Positions 29,463 through 39,390 of a stretch of 64,000 nucleotides of DNA are shown here, one piece after another. Source of the DNA: Pseudomonas sp. MUP55 (GTDB lineage Bacteria > Pseudomonadota > Gammaproteobacteria > Pseudomonadales > Pseudomonadaceae); the NCBI RefSeq assembly GCF_034043515.1, contig NZ_CP138214.1:1488001-1552000 (forward strand). The letters run 5' to 3'. Numbering within the stretch: the first letter of the stretch is position 1; every line of letters starts with the position of its first letter. The notes beneath the pieces were generated by a model. The model searched no databases. It was not told the DNA's origin and saw nothing but the letters and a program-made list of their open reading frames with translations. Made by a program: the position numbers and the translations under genes.

Positions 29463-29927
29463 ATGCGTAAGTCCGTTTTACTAGTTGCCTGCTTTACCAC
29501 CCTGTCATTGCTGTTGGGTGGCTGCGCCTCGAGTCTGACCGGCGACTCGTACTCCCGTGACGAGGCCCGTCGCGTACAGACCGTCCGCATGGGTACCATC
29601 GAATCCCTGCGCCCGGTCAAGATCGAAGGCACCAAGACCCCAATCGGCGGTGCTGCGGGTGCAGTCATCGGCGGCGTTGGCGGCAGCGCCATCGGCGGCG
29701 GCCGTGGCAGCATCGTTACCGCTGTGATCGGCGCGGTAGCCGGCGGCCTGCTGGGCTCGGCCACCGAAGAGGGCCTGACCCGTACTCAGGGCGTGGAAAT
29801 CACCGTTCGTGAAGACGACGGCAGCATGCGTGCCTACGTGCAAGCCGTGCAGGAAAATGAAATCTTCCGCATTGGCGACCGCGTGCGCATCATGACGGTC
29901 GACGGCACCAGCCGCGTTACTCGCTGA
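29463..29927 (+). CDS. Glycine-zipper outer membrane lipoprotein (SlyB-like)
   Basis: A 154-residue lipoprotein; the signal peptide ends in LLGGC. The middle has a glycine-zipper 2TM domain, IGGAAGAVIGGVGGSAIGG and VIGAVAGGLLGSATEEG, followed by a small beta domain ending in RVRIMTVDGTSRVTR. It is typical of the SlyB/PcpL group of envelope lipoproteins, which are often stress- or magnesium-regulated. The start at 29463 is the first that gives a signal peptide. It is followed at once by a strong bidirectional terminator shared with nhaA. Confidence 0.9.
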   Translation: MRKSVLLVACFTTLSLLLGGCASSLTGDSYSRDEARRVQTVRMGTIESLRPVKIEGTKTPIGGAAGAVIGGVGGSAIGGGRGSIVTAVIGAVAGGLLGSATEEGLTRTQGVEITVREDDGSMRAYVQAVQENEIFRIGDRVRIMTVDGTSRVTR

Positions 29928-29948
29928 CAGCGCAGGCAACCGGCAAAG

Positions 29949-29983
29949 AAAAACCCCAACCGGGTGACCGGTTGGGGTTTTTT
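29949..29983. terminator. Bidirectional rho-independent terminator
   Basis: A ten-base-pair stem CCCCAACCGG / CCGGTTGGGG with loop GTGA, flanked by A-rich and T-rich runs. It ends both the SlyB-like gene and the convergent nhaA. Confidence 0.92.
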
Positions 29984-30001
29984 GTTTAAACGGTGCAGCA
30001 G

Positions 30002-31186
30002 TCAGGATGGCTGAGCAGGTTTTCGACTCGCCATCGCGGTCACTGCGTAACCAATAAACGCCGCCAAGATGGACCCGGTCAGAATCCCCATCCGATCCTC
30101 ACCCGCGAATTCGCTGGCCCCCGGCACGAATGCCAGTGAGCCGACAAACAGGCTCATGGTAAAGCCGATCCCGCACAGAATCGCCACGCCCAGCACCTGG
30201 CCCCAGTTCGCACCGCTGGGCAACGAGGCGATGCCGGTCTTGATGGCCAGCCAGGTAAGGCCGAACACACCGACGGTCTTGCCGATCAACAGGCCGGCGG
30301 CGATGCCCATGGGCACGTGGTGGGTGAAACTTTCGAGGCTGACGCCGGTGAGGGACACCCCGGCGTTGGCAAACGCGAACAGTGGCAGGATGGCGTAGGC
30401 CACCCACGGGTGCAGGGCATGTTCCAGGGTCAGCAGGGGTGAAGTTTCGGCATTCTTGGTGCGCAATGGAATGCAGAACGCCAGCGTCACCCCGGCCAGG
30501 GTGGCATGGACGCCGCTCTTGAGTACGCACACCCACAGGATCAGGCCGATGATCATGTACGGTCCGAGCTTGACCACACCCAGGCGGTTCATGGCTATCA
30601 AGGCGATCAAGCACGCCGCTGCGCCCGCCAGCGAAGCGCCGGACAGGTCGGCGGAGTAGAACAGCGCGATGACGATGATGGCACCGAGGTCGTCGATGAT
30701 TGCCAGGGTCATCAGGAACAGTTTCAGCGACACCGGCACGCGTTTGCCCAGCAGCGCCAGTACGCCCAGCGCAAAGGCGATATCCGTGGCCATCGGGATC
30801 GCCCAACCGGCGAGGGCTGCCGGGTTGTCCTTGTTCAGCGCCCAGTAGATGAGCGCCGGTACGACCATGCCGCCGATCGCCGCTGCGCCGGGAAGGACCA
30901 CCTGCGACGGTTTGGACAAGTGGCCATCGAGCAGCTCGCGTTTGACCTCAAGACCGATCAGCAGGAAGAACAGGGCCATCAGGCCGTCGTTGATCCACAG
31001 CAGGGCCGGCTTGGCGATCTGCAGGGCGCCCACCTGCGCCACCACGGGCGTGTCGAGAAAGGCGCCGTACAGGTGTGACAGCGGTGAATTGTTGATAATC
31101 AGCGCCAGGGCGGCAGCGGCGATCAGCAATAGGCCGCTGGCGGCTTCCAGCTGGAAGAAACGAGTGAAAGTGCTACGCAGAGGCAA
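30002..31186 (-). CDS. nhaA: Na+/H+ antiporter NhaA
   Basis: A 394-residue inner-membrane antiporter that exports sodium in exchange for two protons, for pH and salt homeostasis. The Asp pair of the ion site is visible in [15 protein letters not shown] and in [12 protein letters not shown]. About twelve hydrophobic segments are present. The ORF begins with TTG, with GGAGAG seven bases upstream, so this start is likely real. It is transcribed divergently from the PLP enzyme gene. Confidence 0.95.
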   Translation of the reverse strand: MPLRSTFTRFFQLEAASGLLLIAAAALALIINNSPLSHLYGAFLDTPVVAQVGALQIAKPALLWINDGLMALFFLLIGLEVKRELLDGHLSKPSQVVLPGAAAIGGMVVPALIYWALNKDNPAALAGWAIPMATDIAFALGVLALLGKRVPVSLKLFLMTLAIIDDLGAIIVIALFYSADLSGASLAGAAACLIALIAMNRLGVVKLGPYMIIGLILWVCVLKSGVHATLAGVTLAFCIPLRTKNAETSPLLTLEHALHPWVAYAILPLFAFANAGVSLTGVSLESFTHHVPMGIAAGLLIGKTVGVFGLTWLAIKTGIASLPSGANWGQVLGVAILCGIGFTMSLFVGSLAFVPGASEFAGEDRMGILTGSILAAFIGYAVTAMASRKPAQPS

Positions 31187-31401
31187 GGGATGCTCTCCAA
31201 TCCAGGTTCAATGGTGGGTACCCTAACCCGTACCGTTAGTTGTTAAAACAAAAGTTATATTCTTATTTGTTATAAGCGTCGGACCCAACTGGGGTTGCGT
31301 TTAAGCCTGGCAATTGTGTGTCCAATTGAGTCGTTACTGTATCTGTGTGTGGTGTAGGAAACCCCCTAATATCGGCGTGAAATTCTTAGAGAAATCTCCT
31401 T

Positions 31402-32496
31402 ATGAGCGACCATCGTCCCTGGGCCCGCGAAGCCATTCGTATCATTGAAGCAGATTTCCAGCGCAGCGCTGACACCCATCTGATCCCTTTGCCATTGCCG
31501 GGCTTGCCGGGTATTGAGCTGTATTTCAAGGATGAATCCAGCCACCCGACCGGCAGCCTCAAACATCGGCTGGCGCGCTCGCTGTTCCTGTACGCGTTGT
31601 GCAATGGCTGGCTGAAGCCGGGTGCCCCGGTGATCGAAGCGTCCAGCGGTTCGACGGCGATCTCCGAAGCCTACTTTGCGCGCCTGCTCGGCCTGCCGTT
31701 TATCGCGGTGATGCCCGCCACCACTTCCCAGGAAAAGATCGCGCAAATTGCCTTTTATGGTGGCAAGAGCCATCTGGTGCAGGATCCCACGCAGATCTAC
31801 GCCGAATCCGAACGCCTGGCACGGGAAAGCGGCGGTCATTTCATGGACCAGTTCACCTACGCCGAGCGCGCCACCGACTGGCGCGCGAACAACAACATCG
31901 CCGAGTCGATCTTCCAGCAGCTGCGCTTCGAGCAACACCCGGAGCCGAGCTGGTTGATTTCCAGCCCCGGAACCGGCGGCACTACCGCGACGCTGGGGCG
32001 CTATGTGCGCTATCGCCAGCATTGCACCCGCGTGTTGTGTGCCGACGCCGAACGTTCGGTATTTTTCGATTACTACCTGAGCGGCGACGCCAGCCTGCGC
32101 CTGGACTGCGGCTCGCGGATTGAAGGGATTGGCCGGCCACGGGTGGAAGCCTCGTTTTTGCCGGCTGTGATCGATGCGATGGTCAAGGTGCCGGACGCGC
32201 TGTCGTTGGCGGCGATGCATTATCTGGCCGAGCGGTTGGGGCGGCGAGTGGGCGGTTCCAGCGGGACGAACCTGATCGGTGCCCTGGTGGCGGCGCAACA
32301 GATGAAAGCGGCGGGGGAGTCGGGCTCGATCGTGGCGATCTTGTGTGATGGGGGCGAGCGCTATGCCACGACTTATTATGATCAGGCATGGCTGGCGGGG
32401 CAGGGCTATGCGTTGGAGGGCCTGATCGCCGCAGTCGCAGCAAGTGTCGAACGCGGTGATGCGCTACCGGGTACTGTCCTGCGCGCCAATATCTGA
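31402..32496 (+). CDS. PLP-dependent cysteine synthase-family enzyme (Cds1-like)
   Basis: A 364-residue fold-type II pyridoxal phosphate enzyme of the cysteine synthase/cystathionine beta-synthase family. The PLP lysine is in [14 protein letters not shown], and the phosphate-binding loop is [13 protein letters not shown]. It differs from CysK and CysM in its long N-terminal segment and resembles Cds1-type L-cysteine desulfhydrases, which release sulphide from cysteine. The direction of the reaction in vivo cannot be told. It is followed by a REP doublet and then a convergent gene. Confidence 0.85.
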   Translation: MSDHRPWAREAIRIIEADFQRSADTHLIPLPLPGLPGIELYFKDESSHPTGSLKHRLARSLFLYALCNGWLKPGAPVIEASSGSTAISEAYFARLLGLPFIAVMPATTSQEKIAQIAFYGGKSHLVQDPTQIYAESERLARESGGHFMDQFTYAERATDWRANNNIAESIFQQLRFEQHPEPSWLISSPGTGGTTATLGRYVRYRQHCTRVLCADAERSVFFDYYLSGDASLRLDCGSRIEGIGRPRVEASFLPAVIDAMVKVPDALSLAAMHYLAERLGRRVGGSSGTNLIGALVAAQQMKAAGESGSIVAILCDGGERYATTYYDQAWLAGQGYALEGLIAAVAASVERGDALPGTVLRANI

Positions 32497-32513
32497 TACA
32501 CCGCAAACCAAAT

Positions 32514-32599
32514 GTGGGAGGGGGCTTGCCCCCGATTGCGGTGTATCAGTCAAAGATGCTCCGACTGAACGACTGCTATCGGGGCAAGCCCCCGCCCAC
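32514..32599. repeat. REP doublet, copy 5
   Basis: Inverted arms between convergent genes. The right arm is slightly degenerate (GCAAGCCCCCGCCCAC). Confidence 0.9.
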
Positions 32600-32605
32600 A
32601 TTTTA

Positions 32606-34219
32606 TTAGGCCTCGATGCCCAGCATGTCCCGCGCCAACGCCTCGGCGATACGAATCCCGTCAACGCCTGCCGACAGAATCCCACCGGCATAACCTGCGC
32701 CTTCACCGGCCGGGAACAAGCCTTTCACATTCAGGCTCTGCATCGACTCATTACGGGTAATCCGCAGCGGCGAGGAGGTACGCGTCTCGATACCGGTCAA
32801 GACCGCGTCGTGCAGCGAGTAGCCTTTGATCTGCTTCTCGAACGCCGGCAAGGCTTCGCGGATGGCTTCGATGGCGAAGTCCGGCAGGGCCAGGGCCAAG
32901 TCACCCAGGGCTACCCCAGGCTTGTAGGACGGTTCTACGCTGCCGAGGGCCGTGGACGGCTTGCCTGCGATGAAATCGCCGACCAGCTGGGCCGGGGCCT
33001 CGTAATTGCTGCCGCCGAGCACGTAGGCATGGGACTCCAGGCGCTCCTGCAGTTCGATACCGGCGAGCGGGCCGCCTGGGTAGTCCACTTCTGGCGTGAT
33101 CCCGACCACGATGCCCGAATTGGCGTTGCGCTCGTTACGCGAATACTGGCTCATGCCGTTGGTCACGACGCGATGGGGCTCCGACGTCGCAGCCACCACG
33201 GTGCCGCCAGGGCACATGCAGAAGCTGTATACCGAGCGACCGTTCTTGGCGTGGTGCACCAACTTGTAGTCGGCGGCGCCGAGTTTCGGGTGCCCGGCGT
33301 ATTTGCCCAGGCGCGCGGCATCGATCAACGACTGCGGGTGTTCGATACGGAAGCCCACCGAGAACGGCTTGGCCTCCATGTACACGCCCCGACCGTGAAG
33401 CATGCGGAAGGTGTCGCGGGCGCTGTGGCCCAGGGCCAGGATCACGTGCCGGGAGAGGATTTGTTCGCCGCCGTCGATGACCACGCCGTGCAACTGGCCA
33501 TCTTCGATCAGCACGTCGGTAACCCGTTGTTCGAAGCGCACTTCACCGCCCAGGGCAATGATCTGCTGGCGCATGTTTTCCACCACGCCGGTCAGACGGA
33601 ATGTGCCGATGTGCGGCTTGCTGACATACAGAATCTCTTCCGGCGCGCCGGCCTTGACGAACTCGTGCAGCACTTTGCGCCCGTGGAATTTCGGGTCCTT
33701 GATCTGGCTGTAGAGTTTGCCGTCGGAGAAGGTCCCGGCGCCGCCTTCGCCGAACTGCACGTTGGACTCGGGGTTGAGTACGTTTTTGCGCCACAGGCCC
33801 CAGGTGTCCTTAGTGCGCTGGCGCACTTCCTTGCCACGCTCAAGGATGATCGGCTTGAAGCCCATCTGTGCCAGCAGCAGCCCGGCGAAGATTCCGCAGG
33901 GGCCAAAGCCAACCACGACCGGCCGTTCGACCAGGCCTTGCGGTGCCTTACCCACCACGTGGTAGCTGACATCCGGTGCCGGGTTGATGTTGCGATCATC
34001 GGCAAACTTGAGCAGCAAGGCGGCTTCGCCCTTCACATTCAGGTCAATGGTGTAGATGAAGCACAGCTCCGAGGACTTCTTGCGGGCATCGTAGCTGCGC
34101 TTGAACAAGGTGAAATCGAGCAGGTCATCACTGGCGATGCCCAGGCGCTGCACGATGGCAGGGCGCAGGTCTTCTTCGGGATGGTCGATGGGCAGCTTGA
34201 GTTCGGTGATTCGTAACAT
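32606..34219 (-). CDS. NAD(P)/FAD-dependent dehydrogenase (COG2509-like)
   Basis: A 537-residue flavoprotein. An N-terminal domain of about 100 residues with basic residues precedes the FAD-binding dinucleotide fold VVVGFGPCGIFAGLLLA. A later FAD motif includes LFPAGEGAGYAGGILSAG. The family occurs widely in bacteria, lacks a known substrate and is annotated as an uncharacterised FAD-dependent dehydrogenase. It appears monocistronic, with a REP doublet only a few bases beyond its stop. Confidence 0.85.
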   Translation of the reverse strand: MLRITELKLPIDHPEEDLRPAIVQRLGIASDDLLDFTLFKRSYDARKKSSELCFIYTIDLNVKGEAALLLKFADDRNINPAPDVSYHVVGKAPQGLVERPVVVGFGPCGIFAGLLLAQMGFKPIILERGKEVRQRTKDTWGLWRKNVLNPESNVQFGEGGAGTFSDGKLYSQIKDPKFHGRKVLHEFVKAGAPEEILYVSKPHIGTFRLTGVVENMRQQIIALGGEVRFEQRVTDVLIEDGQLHGVVIDGGEQILSRHVILALGHSARDTFRMLHGRGVYMEAKPFSVGFRIEHPQSLIDAARLGKYAGHPKLGAADYKLVHHAKNGRSVYSFCMCPGGTVVAATSEPHRVVTNGMSQYSRNERNANSGIVVGITPEVDYPGGPLAGIELQERLESHAYVLGGSNYEAPAQLVGDFIAGKPSTALGSVEPSYKPGVALGDLALALPDFAIEAIREALPAFEKQIKGYSLHDAVLTGIETRTSSPLRITRNESMQSLNVKGLFPAGEGAGYAGGILSAGVDGIRIAEALARDMLGIEA

Positions 34220-34325
34220 GACAGGATCCGGTAGGCGGCGGGCAAGGAGGCCGGCTGTTTTGCAAACCGGCGATTATAAGCCCCAATGGCGCTTTTCCGT
34301 CAGGTTAAAACAGCGCAGGGCGCAA

Positions 34326-34997
34326 TCAGTCGTCCCGCGAGCCGCCAAATGCCGCGCAACCACGCTGTACCTGGCCGTTTACACGCAGCTCGGCGCTCAT
34401 GTGTTGCAGGCTGCCGCTCATGCTGTCGACGCATCGCTGCGGGGCGACCCACAACTCGATGTGCTGGTTATTGGCGTCGGTCATCAGGTTGAAGCGCCCA
34501 TCGCCCAGTTGCTCCTCGACATACGGCACGGCCAGGGGCGGCTGGCCTTCGCGTTCGAGCACCATGCCCTTGGCCGTGACGCTCATCGCCCAGGCCGGCT
34601 TGTGGCCGTTTGCGCGCAGGATCATGCGTTTGAAGTCCGGGTCGCCACAGGCTGAGGTCGAGCGTTCGACGCGATACAGCTGTTGCAGGTCCACTGAGCC
34701 CTGGGTGCCGCTGGCAACGCCGGAAAACTTGCCACGCAAATCTGCAAACAACGCGCCTTGCTGACCGGCCAGGGAGGCGGCTTCCTGCAGGATGCTGGTG
34801 CCACCGGTGTCGTTGACCACGTAGTTGCGCTGGTCGTTGCAAGGCTGGAACAGCAGCTTGCCGTCCACCGCCGTCAGTTCACCCTGCATGCGGGTCAGCC
34901 CGACGGTAGAGACCTTGGCAGGCTCGCTGTCGAACATCTGGCAAGCGGCGAAGAAGGGGAGCAGGGCTAGCAATGTAAGGGTCGAGGCGGCACGCAT
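34326..34997 (-). CDS. Predicted lipoprotein, unknown function
   Basis: A 223-residue lipoprotein. The ATG at 34997 gives a signal peptide with lipobox FAAC. The mature part has a two-domain look. The first resembles META or COG3650-type domains (GELTAVDGKLLFQPCNDQRNYVV), and the second has ELWVAPQRCVDSMSGSLQHM with a pair of cysteines likely to form a disulfide. No catalytic motif is visible. It stands alone between the FAD dehydrogenase and the SDR gene. Confidence 0.78.
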   Translation of the reverse strand: MRAASTLTLLALLPFFAACQMFDSEPAKVSTVGLTRMQGELTAVDGKLLFQPCNDQRNYVVNDTGGTSILQEAASLAGQQGALFADLRGKFSGVASGTQGSVDLQQLYRVERSTSACGDPDFKRMILRANGHKPAWAMSVTAKGMVLEREGQPPLAVPYVEEQLGDGRFNLMTDANNQHIELWVAPQRCVDSMSGSLQHMSAELRVNGQVQRGCAAFGGSRDD

Positions 34998-35092
34998 TTT
35001 CGGTCTCCAGACAGGTGCCGTCACGTTACGCAGGCTTGCGCCGCATCACAAGCCTGTGACCCAGCTTCAGGCGTTTCTTACAGCCGTGAAAC

Positions 35093-35692
35093 TCAGCCCA
35101 CGATAAAGGTCTGACCGGTCTGTAGACCCTCTACGCTTTTTGCGTAGGCCAAAGCCACTTCGGCGGCGGGCACTGGTTTAAAGCCACGGAAATAGGGTGC
35201 GTAGCTGCCCATGGCTTCCAACAGCACCGTCGGGCTCACGGTGTTAATGCGCAAACCGCGCGGTAGCTCAATCGCCGCTGCCTTGACGAACGCATCCAGT
35301 GCGCCATTCACCAGCGCCGCCGAGGCACCGGTGCGAATCGGGTCACGGTTCAAAATGCCGCTGGTGAAGGTAAACGACGCGCCGTCATTGGCGAACTCAC
35401 GGCCGATCAGCAGCAGGTTCACCTGGCCCATCAGCTTGTCACACAGGCCCAGTTCGAAGTCTGTCTCGCCCATGTCGCTCAGCGCTACGAAGTTCACGTT
35501 GCCTGCTGCGCAAACCAGCGCGTCGAAGGTGCCGGTCTGCTCGAACAGCTTGCGAATCGAGGCCGTGTCACTGATGTCGACCTGCAAGTCGCCGCTGTTG
35601 CGGCCGATGGCGATCACTTCGTGACGCTGCGCCAGCTCTGCCCCGACCGCTGAACCGATCGTGCCGTTGGCACCAATCAAAAGAATTTTCAT
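35093..35692 (-). CDS. Short-chain dehydrogenase/reductase
   Basis: A 199-residue classical-fold SDR with the NAD(P) motif LLIGANGTIGSAVGAEL at the N-terminus and VCAAGNVNF (NNAG-like). The usual YxxxK catalytic pair is not clear: the region after FTSGILNRDP has ALVNGALDAFVKAAA instead. This short SDR type is often divergently paired with a LysR gene. The LysR gene here starts about 105 bp away in the opposite direction and probably regulates it. Substrate unknown. Confidence 0.85.
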   Translation of the reverse strand: MKILLIGANGTIGSAVGAELAQRHEVIAIGRNSGDLQVDISDTASIRKLFEQTGTFDALVCAAGNVNFVALSDMGETDFELGLCDKLMGQVNLLLIGREFANDGASFTFTSGILNRDPIRTGASAALVNGALDAFVKAAAIELPRGLRINTVSPTVLLEAMGSYAPYFRGFKPVPAAEVALAYAKSVEGLQTGQTFIVG

Positions 35693-35796
35693 CGTGCTGT
35701 TCCTCCAAGAGCCAGTTGAAGGAAGAGTCTAGTGTGGCTTTTTCACCGGATAAACGCGCTAATAGGCAACCTTTGGTTTTCAAATGGAAACAATCA

Positions 35797-36711
35797 ATGA
35801 GCGAAATGGATGACCTTGCCGCCTTCGCCGTGTTGGTCGAGGCCGGTAGCTTTACCTTGGCGTCCGAGCAACTGGGTTGCAGCAAGGGGCAGTTGTCCAA
35901 GCGGATCAGCCAGTTGGAGGCACAGTACGCCGTGGTGCTGCTGCATCGCACCACGCGCAAGCTGAGCCTTACCGCCGCAGGTGCGGCCTTGCTGCCTCAG
36001 GCACAGGCGCTGGTGTTGCAGGTGGAACGTGCGCGTCAGGCCCTGGCGCGACTCAACGATGACCTGGCCGGGTCGGTGCGTATGACGGTTCCGGTTTCAT
36101 TGGGAGAAACCTTCTTCGATGGCTTGTTGCTGGAGTTTTCCAGGCAATACCCACAGGTGCAGATCGAGCTGGAGCTCAACAACCGCTATCGGGATTTGGC
36201 GCGGGACGGGTTCGATCTGGGTGTACGCTTGGACGCCATCGAGAATGAGCGGCTGGTGGTCAAGCCACTGCTGGCCTGGCACGAGATGACCTGCGCCAGC
36301 CCAGGCTATCTGCTACAGCACGGCGAACCGCTGCGCCCGGAGGATCTGGCCGGCCACACCTGTCTGCTCAACAGTCATTACAGCGGCCGCGAGGAATGGC
36401 TGTATCACCAGCAGCATGAGTTGGTGCGTGTGCGGGTCAGCGGCACCTTCGCTTCCAACCACTACAACCTCTTGAAAAAAGCCGCATTGGTGGGCGCCGG
36501 TATCGCTCGCCTGCCGTCCTACCTGTTGCCCGCGGAATTGGCGGATGGTCGATTACGCTGGCTGCTGCGTGACTATCAGACGCGCAGCCAGCCGATGTAC
36601 CTGGTGCATCCCTACCAGGGGGGCCTGCCGCGGCGCATCCAGGCACTGGCTGACTACCTGGTGGACTGGTTCAAGCGCAGCGGCGCGGCCCTGGACCGTC
36701 TTCAGCGGTAG
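35797..36711 (+). CDS. LysR-family transcriptional regulator
   Basis: A 304-residue regulator. The N-terminal helix-turn-helix (FAVLVEAGSFTLASEQLGCSKGQLSKRISQLE, in part) is followed by the linker helix and a periplasmic-binding-protein-like effector domain. The start at 35797 gives the usual N-terminus; the longer ORF begins too close to the SDR start. It is divergent to the SDR gene, the classical arrangement for control of that gene. Its 3' end overlaps the convergent DoxX gene by ten bases. Confidence 0.92.
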   Translation: MSEMDDLAAFAVLVEAGSFTLASEQLGCSKGQLSKRISQLEAQYAVVLLHRTTRKLSLTAAGAALLPQAQALVLQVERARQALARLNDDLAGSVRMTVPVSLGETFFDGLLLEFSRQYPQVQIELELNNRYRDLARDGFDLGVRLDAIENERLVVKPLLAWHEMTCASPGYLLQHGEPLRPEDLAGHTCLLNSHYSGREEWLYHQQHELVRVRVSGTFASNHYNLLKKAALVGAGIARLPSYLLPAELADGRLRWLLRDYQTRSQPMYLVHPYQGGLPRRIQALADYLVDWFKRSGAALDRLQR

Positions 36712-37187
36712 CGGCGGGCGATCCAGTGGTCGATGGACAAGCGGCCCGGGCCCTTGGCCACCAGCAGCAGCAACAGCGCCAGCCAGGTGCCATGGGTTGG
36801 GTAGGCGTCCGGATAGACAAACAGTTGAATGGTCAGGGTCATGCCGACCAAGGCGAGTGCCGAGAACCGCGTGGCAACTCCCAGCAGGATCAGCACCGGG
36901 AAAAAGTGCTCGGCAAACGCTGCCAGGTGCGCGGCGACTTCGGGCGACAACAGCGGCACGTGGTATTCGCTGCGAAATAACGGCAAGGTCGAGGCCGCAA
37001 GTTTGGGTTCGCCGAGCTGGAAGGTGCCGCTGACCAGATCGATGGCGAAACCTTCGACTTTGGTCTGCCCGGATTTCCAGAACACCGCCGCGACAGAGAA
37101 GCGTGCAATGAAAGCGATCAGGCTGTAAGGGATTTTTTCGAAAAGTGCGATGGCCCGGTTGAGCAGGTGGGCAGCGGGACGGTTCAT
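36702..37187 (-). CDS. DoxX-family membrane protein (bufferin operon)
   Basis: A 161-residue inner-membrane protein with four hydrophobic helices and the DoxX pattern (FIARFSVAAVFWKSGQTKVEG; HFFPVLILLGVATRFSAL). Its ATG overlaps the stop of the DUF2063 gene (ATGA), tying it to the putative bufferin operon. DoxX-like proteins are frequent partners of DUF692/DUF2063 operons; a redox or export role is inferred. The longer upstream extension lies inside the DUF2063 gene and is ignored. Confidence 0.87.
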   Translation of the reverse strand: MNRPAAHLLNRAIALFEKIPYSLIAFIARFSVAAVFWKSGQTKVEGFAIDLVSGTFQLGEPKLAASTLPLFRSEYHVPLLSPEVAAHLAAFAEHFFPVLILLGVATRFSALALVGMTLTIQLFVYPDAYPTHGTWLALLLLLVAKGPGRLSIDHWIARRYR

Positions 37188-37960
37188 GGCAATACCTTTT
37201 GTTCCAGGTGTAAATGAGTAATGGCGTCGTGGCTGATCAACAGCGTCAGACACCGGTGGAGTTCGAATTCGGACGAGACCCGTAAGGCATGCTCCACAGC
37301 CGTTTCCAGTTTCATGCCTTGGCTCAGGCATTCAATAAAGGCCACCGAGCCGCTGTCGATGGCGAACACCTTCACCTTCAAGCCCTGGCGCAGGATCAGT
37401 GCGTTTTGCGCAGGCCATGGGTTCAAGCCGGCAAGGCCGTCGTCAGTCTGGTGCGCGGCCCATATCGCCACGACCGCATAGCAAGAGTTCAACGTGGCGA
37501 GCGACGGGTGCAGTTGCAGGCTTGACTGCCCCACGTCTGCGTCACCTTGCAGGCAGTGAAGAATGTGTTGCTGGCACTGCGCCGGGATGTCCGGCGCGTG
37601 ATAAGCACGAACACGCAGGCGCTCCAGCCGTGCGACATCGGCGAGATAGGGCACGCTGGCAGCCGGTTCGAATGCCTGGATAAAGTCCGCCAGACTGCTG
37701 CCGTACTCGTTGATCAGCGGGCTGGTGGGAGGGTTGGCCTGAACGAAAAGAGCGGCCATGGCGCGGAAAAATTTATCGCCCACCAATTGCAACGTCACGG
37801 GATAGCTGGCCGCCAAGGCATTGATCAACGAGCTGTGGACGTTATTGCGATACACCGCGAAGCGACTGGCCGGGTCTGCGCCGTTGCTGCTGAACAACCC
37901 GTCCGGACAGGAGCCGTCCGCCGCGATCAGGGCGTTGGCAAATGCGTTCTGAAGGCTCAT
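37184..37960 (-). CDS. DUF2063 protein (BufC-like RiPP partner)
   Basis: A 258-residue protein. The N-terminal DUF2063 domain is recognisable from [36 protein letters not shown] and [17 protein letters not shown]; a second domain of about 130 residues follows. In bufferin-type operons this protein is thought to present the precursor peptide to the DUF692 enzyme. It overlaps both neighbours by four bases (ATGA at each junction), implying fixed stoichiometry with the MNIO enzyme and DoxX protein. Confidence 0.88.
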   Translation of the reverse strand: MSLQNAFANALIAADGSCPDGLFSSNGADPASRFAVYRNNVHSSLINALAASYPVTLQLVGDKFFRAMAALFVQANPPTSPLINEYGSSLADFIQAFEPAASVPYLADVARLERLRVRAYHAPDIPAQCQQHILHCLQGDADVGQSSLQLHPSLATLNSCYAVVAIWAAHQTDDGLAGLNPWPAQNALILRQGLKVKVFAIDSGSVAFIECLSQGMKLETAVEHALRVSSEFELHRCLTLLISHDAITHLHLEQKVLP

Positions 37961-38835
37961 GAGATCACCTGCAACAGATGCCGTTCGGCTTGCCTGGCTT
38001 CAGCGTGCAGCACGCTGAAGGCCGGCACCTGGTTATCTCGCTCGATCAGCGTGGCGACCGGCCCCGTGCGGTTGAGCAGCTGTTTGTATAGCTGCCACAC
38101 CGCCTCGTCGATCGGCGCGCCGTGATCGTCGATGAGCAACCTGTCGCCCAGGCTGTCGGTGTCTTCGGCAAAGCCGGCCAGGTGTATCTCGCCGACGGCC
38201 TGCAAAGGTAAGGCATCGATGTAGGCCAGCGGATCGCGCTGATGGTTGATGCACGACACGTAGACGTTATTCACGTCCAGCAACAAACCGCAGCCGGTGC
38301 GCCGAATAATTTCGCTGAGGAAGTCCGTTTCGTCCAGGGTGGAGCGTTGAAACTGCACATAGGTCGACGGGTTCTCCAGCAACATCGGCCGCTTGAGCGC
38401 GCTTTGCACCTGATCCACGTGCTCGCAGACACGCGCCAGGGTTTGCGCGTCGTAGGCCAGGGGCAGCAAGTCATTGAGAAACACCGGGCCGTGGCTGGAC
38501 CAGGCCAGGTGTTCGGAAAAAGAGTGGGGTTGATAGCGTTCGATCAGCCTGGCCAGCCGTGCCAGGTGCTCAGGGTTGAGTGGGCCTTCACCGCCGATGG
38601 AGAGACCCACGCCGTGCAACGACAGTGGGTACCGTTCGCGAATCAAGCCCAGATAGTGGTGAAAAGGGCCGCCGGCGACCATGTAGTTTTCGGCATGCAC
38701 TTCAAAGAAACCGATGTCGGGGCAGGTCTCAAGCACTTGGTTGATGTGCTCGGTCTTCAATCCCAGCCCCGCCCTGTGAGGGAGGCCGGACACTTGAGCC
38801 GGTGAGGCGGTAGGCTGGGATGAAAGCGTCATCAT
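37957..38835 (-). CDS. DUF692 (MNIO) iron oxidase, BufB-like
   Basis: A 292-residue multinuclear non-heme iron oxidase of the DUF692/UPF0276 family, a TIM barrel with two or three iron ions. Motifs expected for the metal site are visible: [46 protein letters not shown] and IDDHG. Characterised members modify cysteines of precursor peptides; in bufferins they make thiooxazoles that bind copper. It lies 22 bp after the four-cysteine peptide gene and overlaps the DUF2063 gene. Function is inferred from family and neighbours. Confidence 0.9.
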   Translation of the reverse strand: MMTLSSQPTASPAQVSGLPHRAGLGLKTEHINQVLETCPDIGFFEVHAENYMVAGGPFHHYLGLIRERYPLSLHGVGLSIGGEGPLNPEHLARLARLIERYQPHSFSEHLAWSSHGPVFLNDLLPLAYDAQTLARVCEHVDQVQSALKRPMLLENPSTYVQFQRSTLDETDFLSEIIRRTGCGLLLDVNNVYVSCINHQRDPLAYIDALPLQAVGEIHLAGFAEDTDSLGDRLLIDDHGAPIDEAVWQLYKQLLNRTGPVATLIERDNQVPAFSVLHAEARQAERHLLQVIS

Positions 38836-38857
38836 CTGTCCTCAGGTTTGCGGGGGT

Positions 38858-39154
38858 TCAGGGCTTGGCGGTAAAGACTGCTTCCTGACCGAAACCGGTC
38901 GGTGAGGTGGTGCTTGGGGTTGTGGTGCAAGTGCCGGCGGGTACCAGCTTCCAGGCGTTGGCCTGGTCCTTGGTTTTGGACGTACCGGCGCAAGAGGTGC
39001 CGGCGCCGGCGGCGCAGTCGTTCTTGCCGGCCTCGGCGATGCCGAAGCATTTCTGCATGTCGTCGGCCGCATGGGCGGTGGTGGTCAGGGCAGACAGGCT
39101 CAAGGCCGAGCCAAGGGCCAGGACGAGGGTGGCAGCGGACAGTTTGGTCGTCAT
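38858..39154 (-). CDS. DUF2282 precursor peptide, putative bufferin (BufA1-like)
   Basis: A 98-residue secreted peptide. The start at 39154 has GGAGATACATC just upstream and gives a signal peptide likely cut after AHA (about residue 29). The mature part has four cysteines, C36 (KCFG), C47 (NDCAAG), C55 (SCAG) and C76 (GTC), in the spacing of the DUF2282 family. In described bufferins the two middle cysteines become thiooxazoles and the outer two form a disulfide, giving a copper-binding peptide. It is the first gene of the operon with DUF692, DUF2063 and DoxX. Confidence 0.88.
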   Translation of the reverse strand: MTTKLSAATLVLALGSALSLSALTTTAHAADDMQKCFGIAEAGKNDCAAGAGTSCAGTSKTKDQANAWKLVPAGTCTTTPSTTSPTGFGQEAVFTAKP

Positions 39155-39276
39155 GATGTATCTCCAGCAGTGGGTTGATTGGCAGGCTTGATTGCCTGCT
39201 TGCACCACTAGAGAGAGGGGGACGAACTTCGTTACAAGCCGGCCGAAAATAATTGTAAGCATCACGCAAAGCAAAT

Positions 39277-39363
39277 GTGGGAGGGGGCTTGCTCCCGATG
39301 GCGGTGTATCAGATACCCATAGGCTGTCTGACACGCTGTCATCGGGGGCGAGCCCCCTCCCAC
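39277..39363. repeat. REP doublet, copy 6
   Basis: Inverted arms between the end of the bra operon and the promoter of the bufferin operon. It probably marks the boundary between the two units. Confidence 0.92.
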
Positions 39364-39390
39364 ATTTTGAGCCGGTAACCAGCCAGCGTT

